Shown: positions 1-7,022, numbered from the stretch's first letter. The stretch is DNA of 9,430 bases from Spirochaetaceae bacterium (GCA_003557605.1 PWNW01000150.1:1-9430); one strand, 5' to 3'. Notes: generated by a model from the sequence alone, not told the origin. A program made the numbers and translations.

Positions 1-65
1 CACCTACACCTTCAGTCACTGGCGGGTGTGTCGAGGTATTGCATCAGTGCCTGAAGGTGTAGGTG
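1..65. repeat. Long near-perfect inverted repeat at the 3' end of the first gene
   Basis: CACCTACACCTTCAG at 1-15 is the exact reverse complement of 51-65. After one mismatch (16 against 50), CACTG at 17-21 pairs with CAGTG at 45-49, so 20 of 21 positions pair around a loop at 22-44. The right arm encodes the last codons of the minus-strand gene ending at 44, and its stop codon lies at the loop/stem border. For minus-strand transcription this could be an intrinsic terminator whose U-tract would lie left of base 1, outside the window. On the plus strand no T-run follows base 65, so it is not a plus-strand terminator. A palindromic repeat element is the alternative. The pairing is certain; the function is not. 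Confidence 0.7.
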
Positions 66-1048
66 AAACTGCTGCCCCCAAGCAGTGCGGTCACCTCAGG
101 CAATGCACTGTTAACCGAGAAGGTCCCCTCCTCCATGGCAAGCTGCTCAAATAGTTCCCCGGGAGAATCCAGCATCCGCAGAATTCCGTCATATTCGATG
201 ATCCCTGCCGGGGTGACTGCAGAACCATGTGCGCTCAGCATGTCAGGCCTTTCAGAAAGCGTCGAAGCGCTCAGCTGAAGCGCATCGAGAATGACTTCAT
301 CGGTATCAGGGTCCATAAGAAAATCCATTGTCTGGGAGATAATTCGCACATCCGCCTGAGGGAGCAGCTCAGAGAGAACTGCATCTGAAGCAGCGCCTGA
401 AGGCAGGAGTCCTGCCGCACGGGATGCAGCTGTCTCAATCTGGGCAGCTTCCTCTTCTGAAAGCATGGCGGCAAGCACTTTGATGTCATTGAAGAATCCC
501 GGGGATGATATCTTTGCATTGGAAAGGGATGCATTGACCGTCTTCACCTCTTTCATCACCGATGCAAGCCTGAATCCTCCAGGTCGGGAGAATTCATCCA
601 GGTCAAGTGTTCCGGAAAACAGGATATCCATCTTTGCTGCTGATATCGTCAGAGGGGAGATGCTCTCTGACCGCTTCATGCTGAACACCGGAGCGGAAAA
701 TGATACCAGCCCTTTCCCGGTCTCAAAGCGCCGTTCAGAAAGGGACTGGATCTTCATCAGGTCTCTTGGGGGAAGGCTTATCATCATATTATCGGCACTG
801 AGAAAATACTCTAATCCTTCCACATTTCCCGGTATGATGATTCTGGGGTTTTCAATTTCCGCCTGGGTGCCGAGGAGGTCCAGCAGCAGGGCATCAAAAC
901 TGATTGATTCACCGAAGGACTGAATCAGGACTTCCTTTACCGCCTCAGAAGCTTTCCGGGAAACATATGTCCTGACCAGAACATGAATACCTGCTCCAAG
1001 CAGGACTAAGATCATCAGCACTGTGATGATGGTTTTTACTGCCTTCAT
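44..1048 (-). CDS. Membrane-anchored protein of unknown function, possibly AsmA-like
   Basis: I do not recognise this 334-residue protein with certainty. It starts with a short basic stretch (MKAVK) and one hydrophobic segment at about residues 6-26, which looks like an uncleaved signal anchor. This is followed by a region rich in alternating beta-type strands (for example around residues 48-95 and 105-150) and an alanine-rich helical part near 195-235. The pattern of an N-terminal anchor followed by 'sheet' repeats resembles AsmA/DUF748-like periplasmic proteins of diderm bacteria, but that is only a resemblance; I see no catalytic motif. The chosen ATG fits the anchor start, yet no Shine-Dalgarno sequence precedes it, and a promoter sits directly upstream (1055-1083). 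The gene is divergent from the small exported protein gene at 1166. Its last codons form one arm of the inverted repeat at 1-65. Confidence 0.75.
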   Translation of the reverse strand: MKAVKTIITVLMILVLLGAGIHVLVRTYVSRKASEAVKEVLIQSFGESISFDALLLDLLGTQAEIENPRIIIPGNVEGLEYFLSADNMMISLPPRDLMKIQSLSERRFETGKGLVSFSAPVFSMKRSESISPLTISAAKMDILFSGTLDLDEFSRPGGFRLASVMKEVKTVNASLSNAKISSPGFFNDIKVLAAMLSEEEAAQIETAASRAAGLLPSGAASDAVLSELLPQADVRIISQTMDFLMDPDTDEVILDALQLSASTLSERPDMLSAHGSAVTPAGIIEYDGILRMLDSPGELFEQLAMEEGTFSVNSALPEVTALLGGSSFTYTFRH

Positions 1049-1054
1049 GGGATA

Positions 1055-1083
1055 ATTGTACTACGGGTGAGTGAAGGTGTCAT
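1055..1083 (-). promoter_or_regulatory. Sigma70-type promoter for the membrane-anchored protein gene
   Basis: Read on the minus strand there is ATGACA (1083-1078, five of six matches to TTGACA), a 17-base spacer, and TACAAT (1060-1055, five of six matches to TATAAT). Only six bases (TATCCC) separate the -10 box from the ATG at 1048. Transcription would therefore begin at or within a base or two of the start codon, giving a leaderless message. Absence of any ribosome-binding site before this ATG agrees with that. Confidence 0.55.
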
Positions 1084-1090
1084 TAAGACA

Positions 1091-1110
1091 ATTCCCAAAA
1101 ACTAGGGAAT
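1091..1110. promoter_or_regulatory. Palindrome in the divergent intergenic region, candidate operator
   Basis: ATTCCC at 1091-1096 and GGGAAT at 1105-1110 are perfect 6-base inverted arms around the 8-base spacer AAAAACTA. The element lies between the starts of the divergent genes, just upstream of the -35 box of the minus-strand promoter and touching the weak plus-strand -35 candidate at 1110. This is the size and position expected of a dimeric repressor or activator site. A 6+6 palindrome can arise by chance, so this is a candidate only. Confidence 0.3.
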
Positions 1111-1138
1111 GGAAAACCTCTGGGAGCTGGCCTATGCT
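1110..1138 (+). promoter_or_regulatory. Weak promoter candidate for the small exported protein gene
   Basis: TGGAAA (1110-1115, four of six matches to TTGACA), a 17-base spacer and TATGCT (1133-1138, four of six matches to TATAAT) lie about 28 bases before the ATG at 1166. The spacing is ideal but both boxes are imperfect. The -35 box overlaps the last base of the palindrome at 1091-1110. Confidence 0.25.
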
Positions 1139-1165
1139 GTAGTAACACTGCTGTAACAGGAAAGC

Positions 1166-1696
1166 ATGCATATGAAGTCAGTTATTATCTGCTGTATTGC
1201 TGCGGTACTTCTGGGAAATGCCGCATCAGTTTATCCAGGGAATATGTCTTTTTCCCTGGTCTCTCATGACCTTGACGGAGTACTCGTCAGACAGTATCAC
1301 GGGGGGATCATGCCCTCGATATTTCTCAATGATTCCTTTCGGTTCTCTGTGCTGGTGTCCTACACCCAGCACGGCAGGCACTGGATGATAGATGCATCAG
1401 CCCATGCAGCATACTACCCCTTGGAAGGGGACTTCTGGGTCGGCATGACCTTTCTCCAGAACATCCTGATATTTGGAGACGAACAGCTTGAAGATCCCCA
1501 CCTGTGGATGCATGAAATCTCCCTTGGATACGATGTGCATCTTGGAAGCAGACTGTTCATCACCCCCTGCCTGGTATTCCGTGATCCCTTTAAGCGGTAC
1601 CAGGAAGAAGCTGAGAAGCTGCAGGAACTCTTCCCGTCATGGGGCACCCTTGAGCTTGGCATTCATATTTCGCTGATCCTTTTCAGCGGAGGGTAG
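1166..1696 (+). CDS. Small exported protein, possible outer-membrane beta-barrel
   Basis: A 176-residue hypothetical protein. The N terminus has a lysine, a hydrophobic core (about residues 5-16) and a small-residue cleavage region (NAAS, about 18-21), so it is probably exported by Sec and cut by signal peptidase I. The mature part of about 155 residues shows alternating polar/aromatic strands (FRFSVLVSYTQHG, FWVGMTFLQNILIF, LWMHEISLGYDVHLG, LFITPCLVF) and ends in an amphipathic strand finishing with LILF and then SGG. This is typical of small outer-membrane barrels, though I cannot name a family. A short charged helix (about 145-155) sits before the last strand. AGGA at 1158-1161 supports the ATG at 1166; a second in-frame ATG at 1172 gives a more typical signal peptide (MKSV...) with a longer spacer. 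It stands between a divergent gene and a regulator, with no obvious operon partner. Confidence 0.7.
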   Translation: MHMKSVIICCIAAVLLGNAASVYPGNMSFSLVSHDLDGVLVRQYHGGIMPSIFLNDSFRFSVLVSYTQHGRHWMIDASAHAAYYPLEGDFWVGMTFLQNILIFGDEQLEDPHLWMHEISLGYDVHLGSRLFITPCLVFRDPFKRYQEEAEKLQELFPSWGTLELGIHISLILFSGG

Positions 1697-1716
1697 AGGA
1701 AACGTGTGCTTTTCTC

Positions 1717-1732
1717 ATGATGTGCAGATCAT
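1717..1732. promoter_or_regulatory. Short palindrome upstream of the regulator gene
   Basis: ATGAT (1717-1721) and ATCAT (1728-1732) are inverted arms around GTGCAG, about 70 bases before the regulator start at 1801. AT-rich boxes follow at 1736-1744 (TAATATAGT), but I cannot pair them with a convincing -35 box. It could be an operator or autoregulatory site; with only five bases per arm, chance is quite possible. Confidence 0.18.
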
Positions 1733-1800
1733 AGGTAATATAGTATGCTCGACAAAAAAACGTTAAATCCAATCGAAGATTCTAGAAAAAGGAGTGAGCT

Positions 1801-2445
1801 TTGGTCACAGGGATTTTTATCGTTGAGCAGAATACCCTGCTCAGAGAGAGCCTGGTGAAATTGCTGAATGACTGCCCGCAGTATGATGTTGCCGGCAGTG
1901 CTGATCGGGCGACGGATTTGCTTCAGGAGATGAAGCACTGCGTATCAGAAATTGATGTAATTATACTGGAGGCGGCCTATCCGGAGGTAAGCGGAATTGC
2001 CGCAGCAAAGCTGATTAGGAACCTTTATCCCCGTAAGCGGATCATTCTTCTTACGGAACTGGAGTACCCGAAGGTGCAGCCTTTCATACACAAGGGGGTT
2101 TTCCACGGTTATATTTCCAAGCAGTGCACCCCTGATGATGTTGTTGAAGGCATATCTCGTGTTGCTGCCGGTGAGCTGGTACGGGAAGAGGGCTGCCGGT
2201 ATGTTCCCGGCAGGGGACTCAGCAAAGAGGATCCAAATCAAATTCTGGAAAGACTTACCTTCCAGGAACGGGTCGTGATGGAGCATATTGCATTAGGTGC
2301 AACCAGCAAGGAGATCGCTATGAAGCTGGCAATATCTTCAAAAACCGTTGACAGTCACAGACGGGCTATAGCGAAAAAAACCGGGCTGAAAAATGCCGCC
2401 CTGATAACAAGATTTGCTATACAGAACGGCATGTCCCGACTGTAG
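1801..2445 (+). CDS. NarL/LuxR-type response regulator with glutamate at the phospho-acceptor site
   Basis: A 214-residue DNA-binding regulator. Residues 4-120 form a receiver domain and residues about 150-210 a LuxR-type helix-turn-helix with the classic pattern LTFQERVVMEHIALG, then SKEIAMKL and SSKTVDSH. In NarL-like receivers the acidic pocket reads DD and the phosphorylated residue is an Asp before 'xxMPxxxG'. Here the pocket is E9-Q10 and the acceptor position is E57 (codon GAG, in IILEAAYPEVSG). The switch Thr (T85) and conserved Lys (K107, in YISK) remain. By family knowledge, Asp-to-Glu at this site often mimics phosphorylation, so the protein may be constitutively active or respond to something other than phosphate. 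No histidine kinase gene lies in the window. The start is TTG, supported by AAGGAG (1788-1793) seven bases upstream. It converges on the ferredoxin gene. Confidence 0.93.
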   Translation: MVTGIFIVEQNTLLRESLVKLLNDCPQYDVAGSADRATDLLQEMKHCVSEIDVIILEAAYPEVSGIAAAKLIRNLYPRKRIILLTELEYPKVQPFIHKGVFHGYISKQCTPDDVVEGISRVAAGELVREEGCRYVPGRGLSKEDPNQILERLTFQERVVMEHIALGATSKEIAMKLAISSKTVDSHRRAIAKKTGLKNAALITRFAIQNGMSRL

Positions 2446-2452
2446 CAGAAAA

Positions 2453-2638
2453 TTATTCAATAGAGATCGCTTCAACGGGGCACTGGTCCGCAGCATCCTG
2501 GGCGCAGTCTTCTGAATCATCGGGAACTGCGTCCTCAATTGCAACGGCAACATCTCCTTGCATAGTAAATACTTCTGGGCAAACATCCACACACAGTTCA
2601 CAACCGGTACAAAGATCAGGATCAACAAAGGCTTTCAT
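2453..2638 (-). CDS. Single-cluster [4Fe-4S] ferredoxin
   Basis: A 61-residue acidic electron carrier of the cytoplasm. The first three cluster cysteines are C10, C13 and C16 (CTGCELC), and the fourth is C53 in CPVEAI near the C terminus. C20 and C45 occupy the places where a second cluster's ligands have been lost. In Thermotoga-type ferredoxins the equivalent pair forms a disulfide, so that is likely here too. Family partners are pyruvate:ferredoxin oxidoreductase, hydrogenases or Rnf-type complexes; none is encoded in this window. The ATG at 2638 is clear: AAGGAGGG lies just upstream, and the reading frame further upstream holds no ferredoxin-like sequence. It lies 73 bases downstream of the peptidase/barrel gene on the same strand, with its own promoter candidate in that gap, and ends seven bases from the end of the convergent regulator gene. 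Confidence 0.95.
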   Translation of the reverse strand: MKAFVDPDLCTGCELCVDVCPEVFTMQGDVAVAIEDAVPDDSEDCAQDAADQCPVEAISIE

Positions 2639-2667
2639 GGCTCCCTCCTTACAGTAAGTCTGCAAAC

Positions 2668-2696
2668 AGTATAAACGATGACCATTCAATCTTAAA
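2668..2696 (-). promoter_or_regulatory. Promoter candidate for the ferredoxin gene
   Basis: On the minus strand TTTAAG (2696-2691, weak, three of six matches), a 17-base spacer and TATACT (2673-2668, five of six matches to TATAAT) stand about 30 bases before the ferredoxin ATG. The ribosome-binding site lies between the -10 box and the ATG. The position suggests the ferredoxin can be transcribed separately from the large gene upstream. Confidence 0.35.
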
Positions 2697-2711
2697 GTGC
2701 ATATCGGACAA

Positions 2712-5486
2712 TTATCGCTGAATCGTTGCCTCGGCACTTCGAAGACCGGAGAACAGGGGTGCGATGCTGAGATCTGCATAGACCTTGTACTTCCCTGAAA
2801 GCAATCCTACGGTAACACCTACGGAGGGCCGCAAGCGCGAAAGCGCTGCAAAACCCAGATCTGCGGCGATTTCTATTCCCCCGTAGATGTCCTCTTCCCA
2901 AGAAACTCCGTCGGTTTCCAGGTACAAGGCGCTTTGGGCAAATACTGACGCTCCTGCCCCGATAAGTCCCCCAAACAGGATGGGGATATCGAAATTGCCG
3001 AAGGGTATCCGGTACATCAGGGTGCCTTTCAGCTTTGCATGCACATTCCTGTTCCACTGGGCAACCCCCCAGGAGGGATTTCCCCTGGGCAGCAGAAACC
3101 GTTCCTGGCTGCTGAATAGGGAGCCCGCTGCTGCAACGGCATCAGCTTCAGTCCGAATCACATGGTTTGCCCAGGGAAGTCTCACCTGGGCGCTTGTTCT
3201 CACAAACGGATACATGAACACGTCATTGCTTCTGATCCGTATGACAGTTTCAGTTCCTCCAAATACCGATGCAGATGTTCCCCCGAAGAATGCTCCCCTT
3301 GGCTGAAGGTAATGACGCTGATACCCGACCTGGCTGACAATAAACAGGGTATCCGACGTGCTGCTGTGCCGGTAGCCTCCAAGAAAGGAGGATGATATAA
3401 GCCAACGGGGGGTCATCCCGACAGACTGCCGCAGGGGAAGGGTCAGGGATGCCGAGAGACCATGTTCCCGCTCCCACTGCTGCTGAGAGTTCATTCTCAG
3501 GCTGTTCATCTCCCCTGACAGGGAAAGCATTCCCCAGCCGGGGGTGTAGGTGTAGGAAGCCTGGATGATGGGAAGACTGTCTGAGATGTTCCATCCTGCA
3601 GTCAGGGAGACCCCATGCATGCCAAGCACGCTTGTAAGCATTGCTGTTCCCCCAGGTGCGATGCTTCCGTCTGATTCAAAAATTGGAATGGGAAGCCAAA
3701 GCCCTGGACGGGGGAAATCATAATATTTCTTCACTTCATAGGGTGCATATTCCCTTTCATCTTGCTCATCAGGAAAAGAAGCGGCTGCAGGAGCTTCAGC
3801 GGAAACAGGATCAAGGGATGAGAGATGCATGCTTCTCAGTGCATGCCCGGAACTTCGGTAGGTGCTGTACACCAGCTCATCGCCGAGGATGTCTGCCCCA
3901 AGCACCCCTGCAGGGTCCTGGAGAAGCCGCTTTGCAGTTTGAGTATCCATGCGGTACTGGTAGAGGTCCAGGGTGCCGCTGCGGTCTGAACTGAAGAGGA
4001 TGGACCGGTCATCCTGGGTTCTCGGAGCAAAGACTGCCTCATCAGCATGGGGCCAAAGCTCCCGCTTGGTTCCGTCGAAGTCCACTTCAATCAGTGCTGC
4101 CATGCCTCTGATAACTTCAACGGCAATAATGGAAGATCCGTCTTTGGCGAACACCGGTTCATACACTGATCCCTGGGGATTCTCATAGATCACATGTGTT
4201 TCTCCTGATGAGAGGTCAATGCCTGCAAGGCGGTACCGGGTTCCGACGCGCTCAACCGCAGCAGCCCAGCTGCCTTCCGGGCTGATCGTTGGATGATAGA
4301 GTCGGGAACGTATGGTAAGCTGCCGGGTGCTTCCGGAATCAAGATCGATGAGATGGAGATCGGAATAGCTGACGGGACTCATAAAGGAGGAAGCACTGTG
4401 AGTCTGGTCCTCCCAGTACACCGCCGCTAGGGCTGCGGAGCCGTCGGGGGTCACGTCCAGGGAGAACTGGTCGGTCAGGGAAACATGGGCCAGCACATCC
4501 GGACGCAGTCCGGAACCGGGGTATCGTGAGACTGCAGGAAGTGAGCCGAGTTCCGTCACCCAGCCGATCCATCCTTCCTGGGTCGGCCGGGGAAGATGGT
4601 AGTTTCCAGTGCGTTCAGGGGAGAAGGGTTCTCCCTGTTCTTCCGGCAGATCTGAAAAAGCTTCAACCTTCAGGGATTCGACCATGTCTGCAAAGAGCTG
4701 CCTGCCGGATACCCCCACGGTCCTTCCTATGGAATAGGACATGCCGAAAAAGGGAAACCTGACGAACCGTGAGTTTATGTCAGAAAATACATCGGGCCCA
4801 AATCGTTCAATAAGGTAGTCGATCATGATGTAGCCTGACACGTAGATCCTTCCGGAGGGAGGGTATGCTGACTGGTATGCAGACTGGGAAAAACTCCACA
4901 TCCTGTCTTCCAGCAAGGGAGCTCTCCAGAACATGGAGAACCTGGGGTCCTCACCACGGCCTCCGTCTGCAAATACTGTTTCGCCGTAGGTGGCAATACC
5001 TTCAATCCACCAGCCGGGCATGAAGGCCGTATTCATCGCTTTTATATCGGGGCCGAAGATCGGGGCGAGCAGCCTCGGCGGTCCCTTCGGCTCGGTGAGA
5101 TGGACATAGTGGATCAGTTCATGGACAAACAGTGAATAGAGCCAGTCTGAAGTTCGGGAACCGAGAAACCGCGTTGACGGGCTGGTTACGAAGAGGGTGA
5201 TGGAATGGGGCATGGGGCTGTAGAACCCGTTTGCCAGGGCTGTTCTCCCTGCAATGGCAACCGGTATGGTCTCCGAAGGCATATATCCGAGAATATCGGA
5301 AAGCTCCTTGAGCACCTCATCTGCATACTGAGCAATCTCCTGGGCGTACCTCTCATCATGATGCTCAAAGATGATCTGAAAATGTTCAGTGGTGATATGA
5401 CTTCTTCCGGTAAACGGAGTTTCTGCTCCAGCTGCAGCAGATGCCAATACTAGAACGGTACATAGGATGAAAAGTATTCTGTTCAT
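2712..5486 (-). CDS. Secreted MA-clan metallopeptidase / TolB-like propeller / C-terminal outer-membrane barrel protein
   Basis: A 924-residue envelope protein in three parts. After a signal peptide (residues 1-21, ending AAAGA) comes a gluzincin-type peptidase domain (about 30-280) with the zinc motif HELIH (H122, E123, H126) and a third ligand candidate E162 in WWIEGIATYGE, 36 residues after H126. All expected catalytic residues are present. Residues about 330-560 hold several 'xxPDGSxxAxxx'-type blades (e.g. VTPDGSAALAAVY, SPEGSWAAAV, AKDGSSIIAVE, FSSDRSG), as in TolB/PD40 propellers. Residues about 595-924 are glycine- and aromatic-rich beta-strands, including RG at 801-802 followed by YRIPF at 825-829. 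This recalls the Omp85/BamA-type surface antigen barrel, although the C terminus (TIQR) lacks the usual final aromatic residue. The substrate is unknown; a role in envelope proteolysis or outer-membrane assembly is an inference. GGAGG lies 11 bases before the ATG, a rather long spacer. The gene follows pyk by 90 bases with no clear terminator between. Confidence 0.85.
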   Translation of the reverse strand: MNRILFILCTVLVLASAAAGAETPFTGRSHITTEHFQIIFEHHDERYAQEIAQYADEVLKELSDILGYMPSETIPVAIAGRTALANGFYSPMPHSITLFVTSPSTRFLGSRTSDWLYSLFVHELIHYVHLTEPKGPPRLLAPIFGPDIKAMNTAFMPGWWIEGIATYGETVFADGGRGEDPRFSMFWRAPLLEDRMWSFSQSAYQSAYPPSGRIYVSGYIMIDYLIERFGPDVFSDINSRFVRFPFFGMSYSIGRTVGVSGRQLFADMVESLKVEAFSDLPEEQGEPFSPERTGNYHLPRPTQEGWIGWVTELGSLPAVSRYPGSGLRPDVLAHVSLTDQFSLDVTPDGSAALAAVYWEDQTHSASSFMSPVSYSDLHLIDLDSGSTRQLTIRSRLYHPTISPEGSWAAAVERVGTRYRLAGIDLSSGETHVIYENPQGSVYEPVFAKDGSSIIAVEVIRGMAALIEVDFDGTKRELWPHADEAVFAPRTQDDRSILFSSDRSGTLDLYQYRMDTQTAKRLLQDPAGVLGADILGDELVYSTYRSSGHALRSMHLSSLDPVSAEAPAAASFPDEQDEREYAPYEVKKYYDFPRPGLWLPIPIFESDGSIAPGGTAMLTSVLGMHGVSLTAGWNISDSLPIIQASYTYTPGWGMLSLSGEMNSLRMNSQQQWEREHGLSASLTLPLRQSVGMTPRWLISSSFLGGYRHSSTSDTLFIVSQVGYQRHYLQPRGAFFGGTSASVFGGTETVIRIRSNDVFMYPFVRTSAQVRLPWANHVIRTEADAVAAAGSLFSSQERFLLPRGNPSWGVAQWNRNVHAKLKGTLMYRIPFGNFDIPILFGGLIGAGASVFAQSALYLETDGVSWEEDIYGGIEIAADLGFAALSRLRPSVGVTVGLLSGKYKVYADLSIAPLFSGLRSAEATIQR

Positions 5487-5576
5487 AAATTCTGGAACCT
5501 CCCGGTACGGGTAGATGCTACTACAGGGGGCTAGTGTGATGCAATCCCCGGTTTTCTGTTATGTTCTTGCAGGGTT

Positions 5577-7022
5577 TTATTTTGGTATTTCCACAACCTT
5601 GATCATATTAGTCTTTCCCGGAGTTCCCACAGGAACCCCTGCGGTAATAACCAGTACATCTCCGGGGGCGGCCATGTGGATTTCCGCAAGGTGCTGCGGT
5701 GCATGGGCAAGCAGTTCGTCAACGCTGCTGAGTTCCTGCACCAGCAGAGGGATGACCCCCCAGGAAAGGGCAAGACGCCTGACCGTCTGCACGGAGGGGC
5801 TGAATCCGACAATGGGAACACCGGGGCGGAACTTTGAAATAAGCCTGGCTGAACCCCCTGAATGGGTGAAGCAGGCAATGCAGACAGCCTTGATCGACAG
5901 AGCCAGTTCCCTTGTAGCAAGCCCGACTGCTTCTGTGACGCTCCGGCTTCTTTTTGCCTCAATGTCTTCACGGTTGAGGCGCTGGTCAAGCACCAGCCGC
6001 TGGTATTCAACACTGGATTCAGTATGCCGGATGATACGTTCCATCATCCGCACCGATTCCAGCGGATAAATTCCTGCGGCGGTCTCTCCTGAAAGCATCA
6101 CCGCACTGGTGCCGTCAAGCACCGCATTGGCAACATCGTTGGCCTCCGCCCGGGTCGGCCTGGGATTGCTGATCATGGATTCAAGCATCTGGGTTGCCGT
6201 AATGACCGGAACACCTGCAAGATTGCAGGATCTGATCAGGGACTTCTGAATTACCGGCACTTCCTCCGGGGACGTTTCTACTCCCAAGTCCCCCCGGGCA
6301 ATCATGATGGCGCTTGACTGAGATATAACCGCATGGATATCATCAACGGCCTCGGGTTTTTCTATTTTTGCGATAATCGGGATTTCACTGCCGAATTCCT
6401 CCCTCATATATGCCCGAAGGGATGCGATGTCATCAGCACTTCTGACGAATGAGAGAGCAACGTAGTCCAGCTGATGCTCAAAGGCAAACCGGAGGTCTCT
6501 CTGATCTTTTTCCGTGAATGAGCTGAGACGTGAAAGCGCCGCCCCTGGCAGGTTCACCCCCTTGCGGGGCTTCAGCCTTCCCGGATCGGTAACAGACGTT
6601 ATAATTTCCTGATCTTCAATGCGGGTTACTTCCAGGGCAATCAGACCGTCATCAATGAGTATCCTGCTTCCGGGGGTGATTTCCTGATGCAGAGAGGGAT
6701 AGTCTATGCTGATGCGTTCATCGGTGCCGAGGCATGGTTCCGGTGTCAGCACCAAGGTGTTCCCCCTGGCCAGGTCATAGAAGGGACGCTCGAGTTCACC
6801 AACCCGTATCTTCGGTCCCTGCAGGTCCTGGAACACAGCAGTCGGTATGCCGAGCTGATCTGATGCGCACCTGATCAGCTCTACGCTGTGCACATGGTCA
6901 TCGTAAGTCCCATGACTGAAATTGAGCCTGAACACCCGGACACCTGACCGGATCATGTCAGTGATGATGGTGAAATCCCTTGAAGAGGGACCGATTGTAG
7001 CAATAATCTTTGCTTTCAGCAT
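5577..7022 (-). CDS. pyk: Pyruvate kinase
   Basis: Converts phosphoenolpyruvate and ADP to pyruvate and ATP, the last step of glycolysis, in the cytoplasm. The 481-residue protein is full length for the short bacterial form, without the extra C-terminal PEP-utiliser domain of some Firmicutes. Visible signatures are R32 and N34-S36-H37 (RLNFSHG), the active-site segment IAKIEKPE with K219 and E221, ARGDLGVE with metal-binding D245, and the catalytic threonine T277 in ITATQML. The B domain spans about 70-170 and the C-terminal regulatory domain about 345-481. At the position that separates potassium-dependent enzymes (GPEIR) from independent ones (GPKIR), this protein has K71 (LQGPKIRVG), as in the PykA type, so it is predicted not to need K+. 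AGGA seven bases before the ATG at 7022 supports the start. The gene lies 13 bases after acyP and probably shares its transcript. Confidence 0.98.
   Translation of the reverse strand: MLKAKIIATIGPSSRDFTIITDMIRSGVRVFRLNFSHGTYDDHVHSVELIRCASDQLGIPTAVFQDLQGPKIRVGELERPFYDLARGNTLVLTPEPCLGTDERISIDYPSLHQEITPGSRILIDDGLIALEVTRIEDQEIITSVTDPGRLKPRKGVNLPGAALSRLSSFTEKDQRDLRFAFEHQLDYVALSFVRSADDIASLRAYMREEFGSEIPIIAKIEKPEAVDDIHAVISQSSAIMIARGDLGVETSPEEVPVIQKSLIRSCNLAGVPVITATQMLESMISNPRPTRAEANDVANAVLDGTSAVMLSGETAAGIYPLESVRMMERIIRHTESSVEYQRLVLDQRLNREDIEAKRSRSVTEAVGLATRELALSIKAVCIACFTHSGGSARLISKFRPGVPIVGFSPSVQTVRRLALSWGVIPLLVQELSSVDELLAHAPQHLAEIHMAAPGDVLVITAGVPVGTPGKTNMIKVVEIPK

Noticed and set aside
1..65. The left-edge hairpin as an integron attC site
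   Set aside because: The conserved attC end boxes (GTTRRRY / RYYYAAC) are absent and no integrase gene is in view.
465..923. 152-codon open frame on the plus strand
   Set aside because: It lies entirely antisense within the gene at 44-1048, has no domain-like sequence and no ribosome-binding site that I can see.
52..1080. TGAAGGTGT present at both 52-60 and 1072-1080, near the two ends of the first gene, as possible flanking direct repeats
   Set aside because: Only nine bases, one copy being part of the hairpin arm and the other adjoining the promoter; no mobile-element gene or further similarity supports a target-site duplication.
1696..1716. GAGGAAA / TTTTCTC hairpin after the small exported protein gene
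   Set aside because: AT-rich seven-pair stem with a G-U pair and no following T-run; not a convincing terminator.
2416..2446. Hairpin GCTATACAG / CTGTAGC at the end of the regulator gene, as a terminator
   Set aside because: The stem needs a bulge, the loop is 15 bases and what follows is AGAAAATTATT rather than a T-run. It is too weak to call, so the convergent 7-base junction shows no clear terminator.
5501..5511. CCCG-GTA-CGGG palindrome overlapping the ribosome-binding site of the peptidase/barrel gene
   Set aside because: Only four pairs with a three-base loop; too small to claim translational control.
5515..6069. 184-codon open frame on the plus strand
   Set aside because: Antisense to the highly conserved pyruvate kinase coding sequence; its composition is that of a shadow frame.
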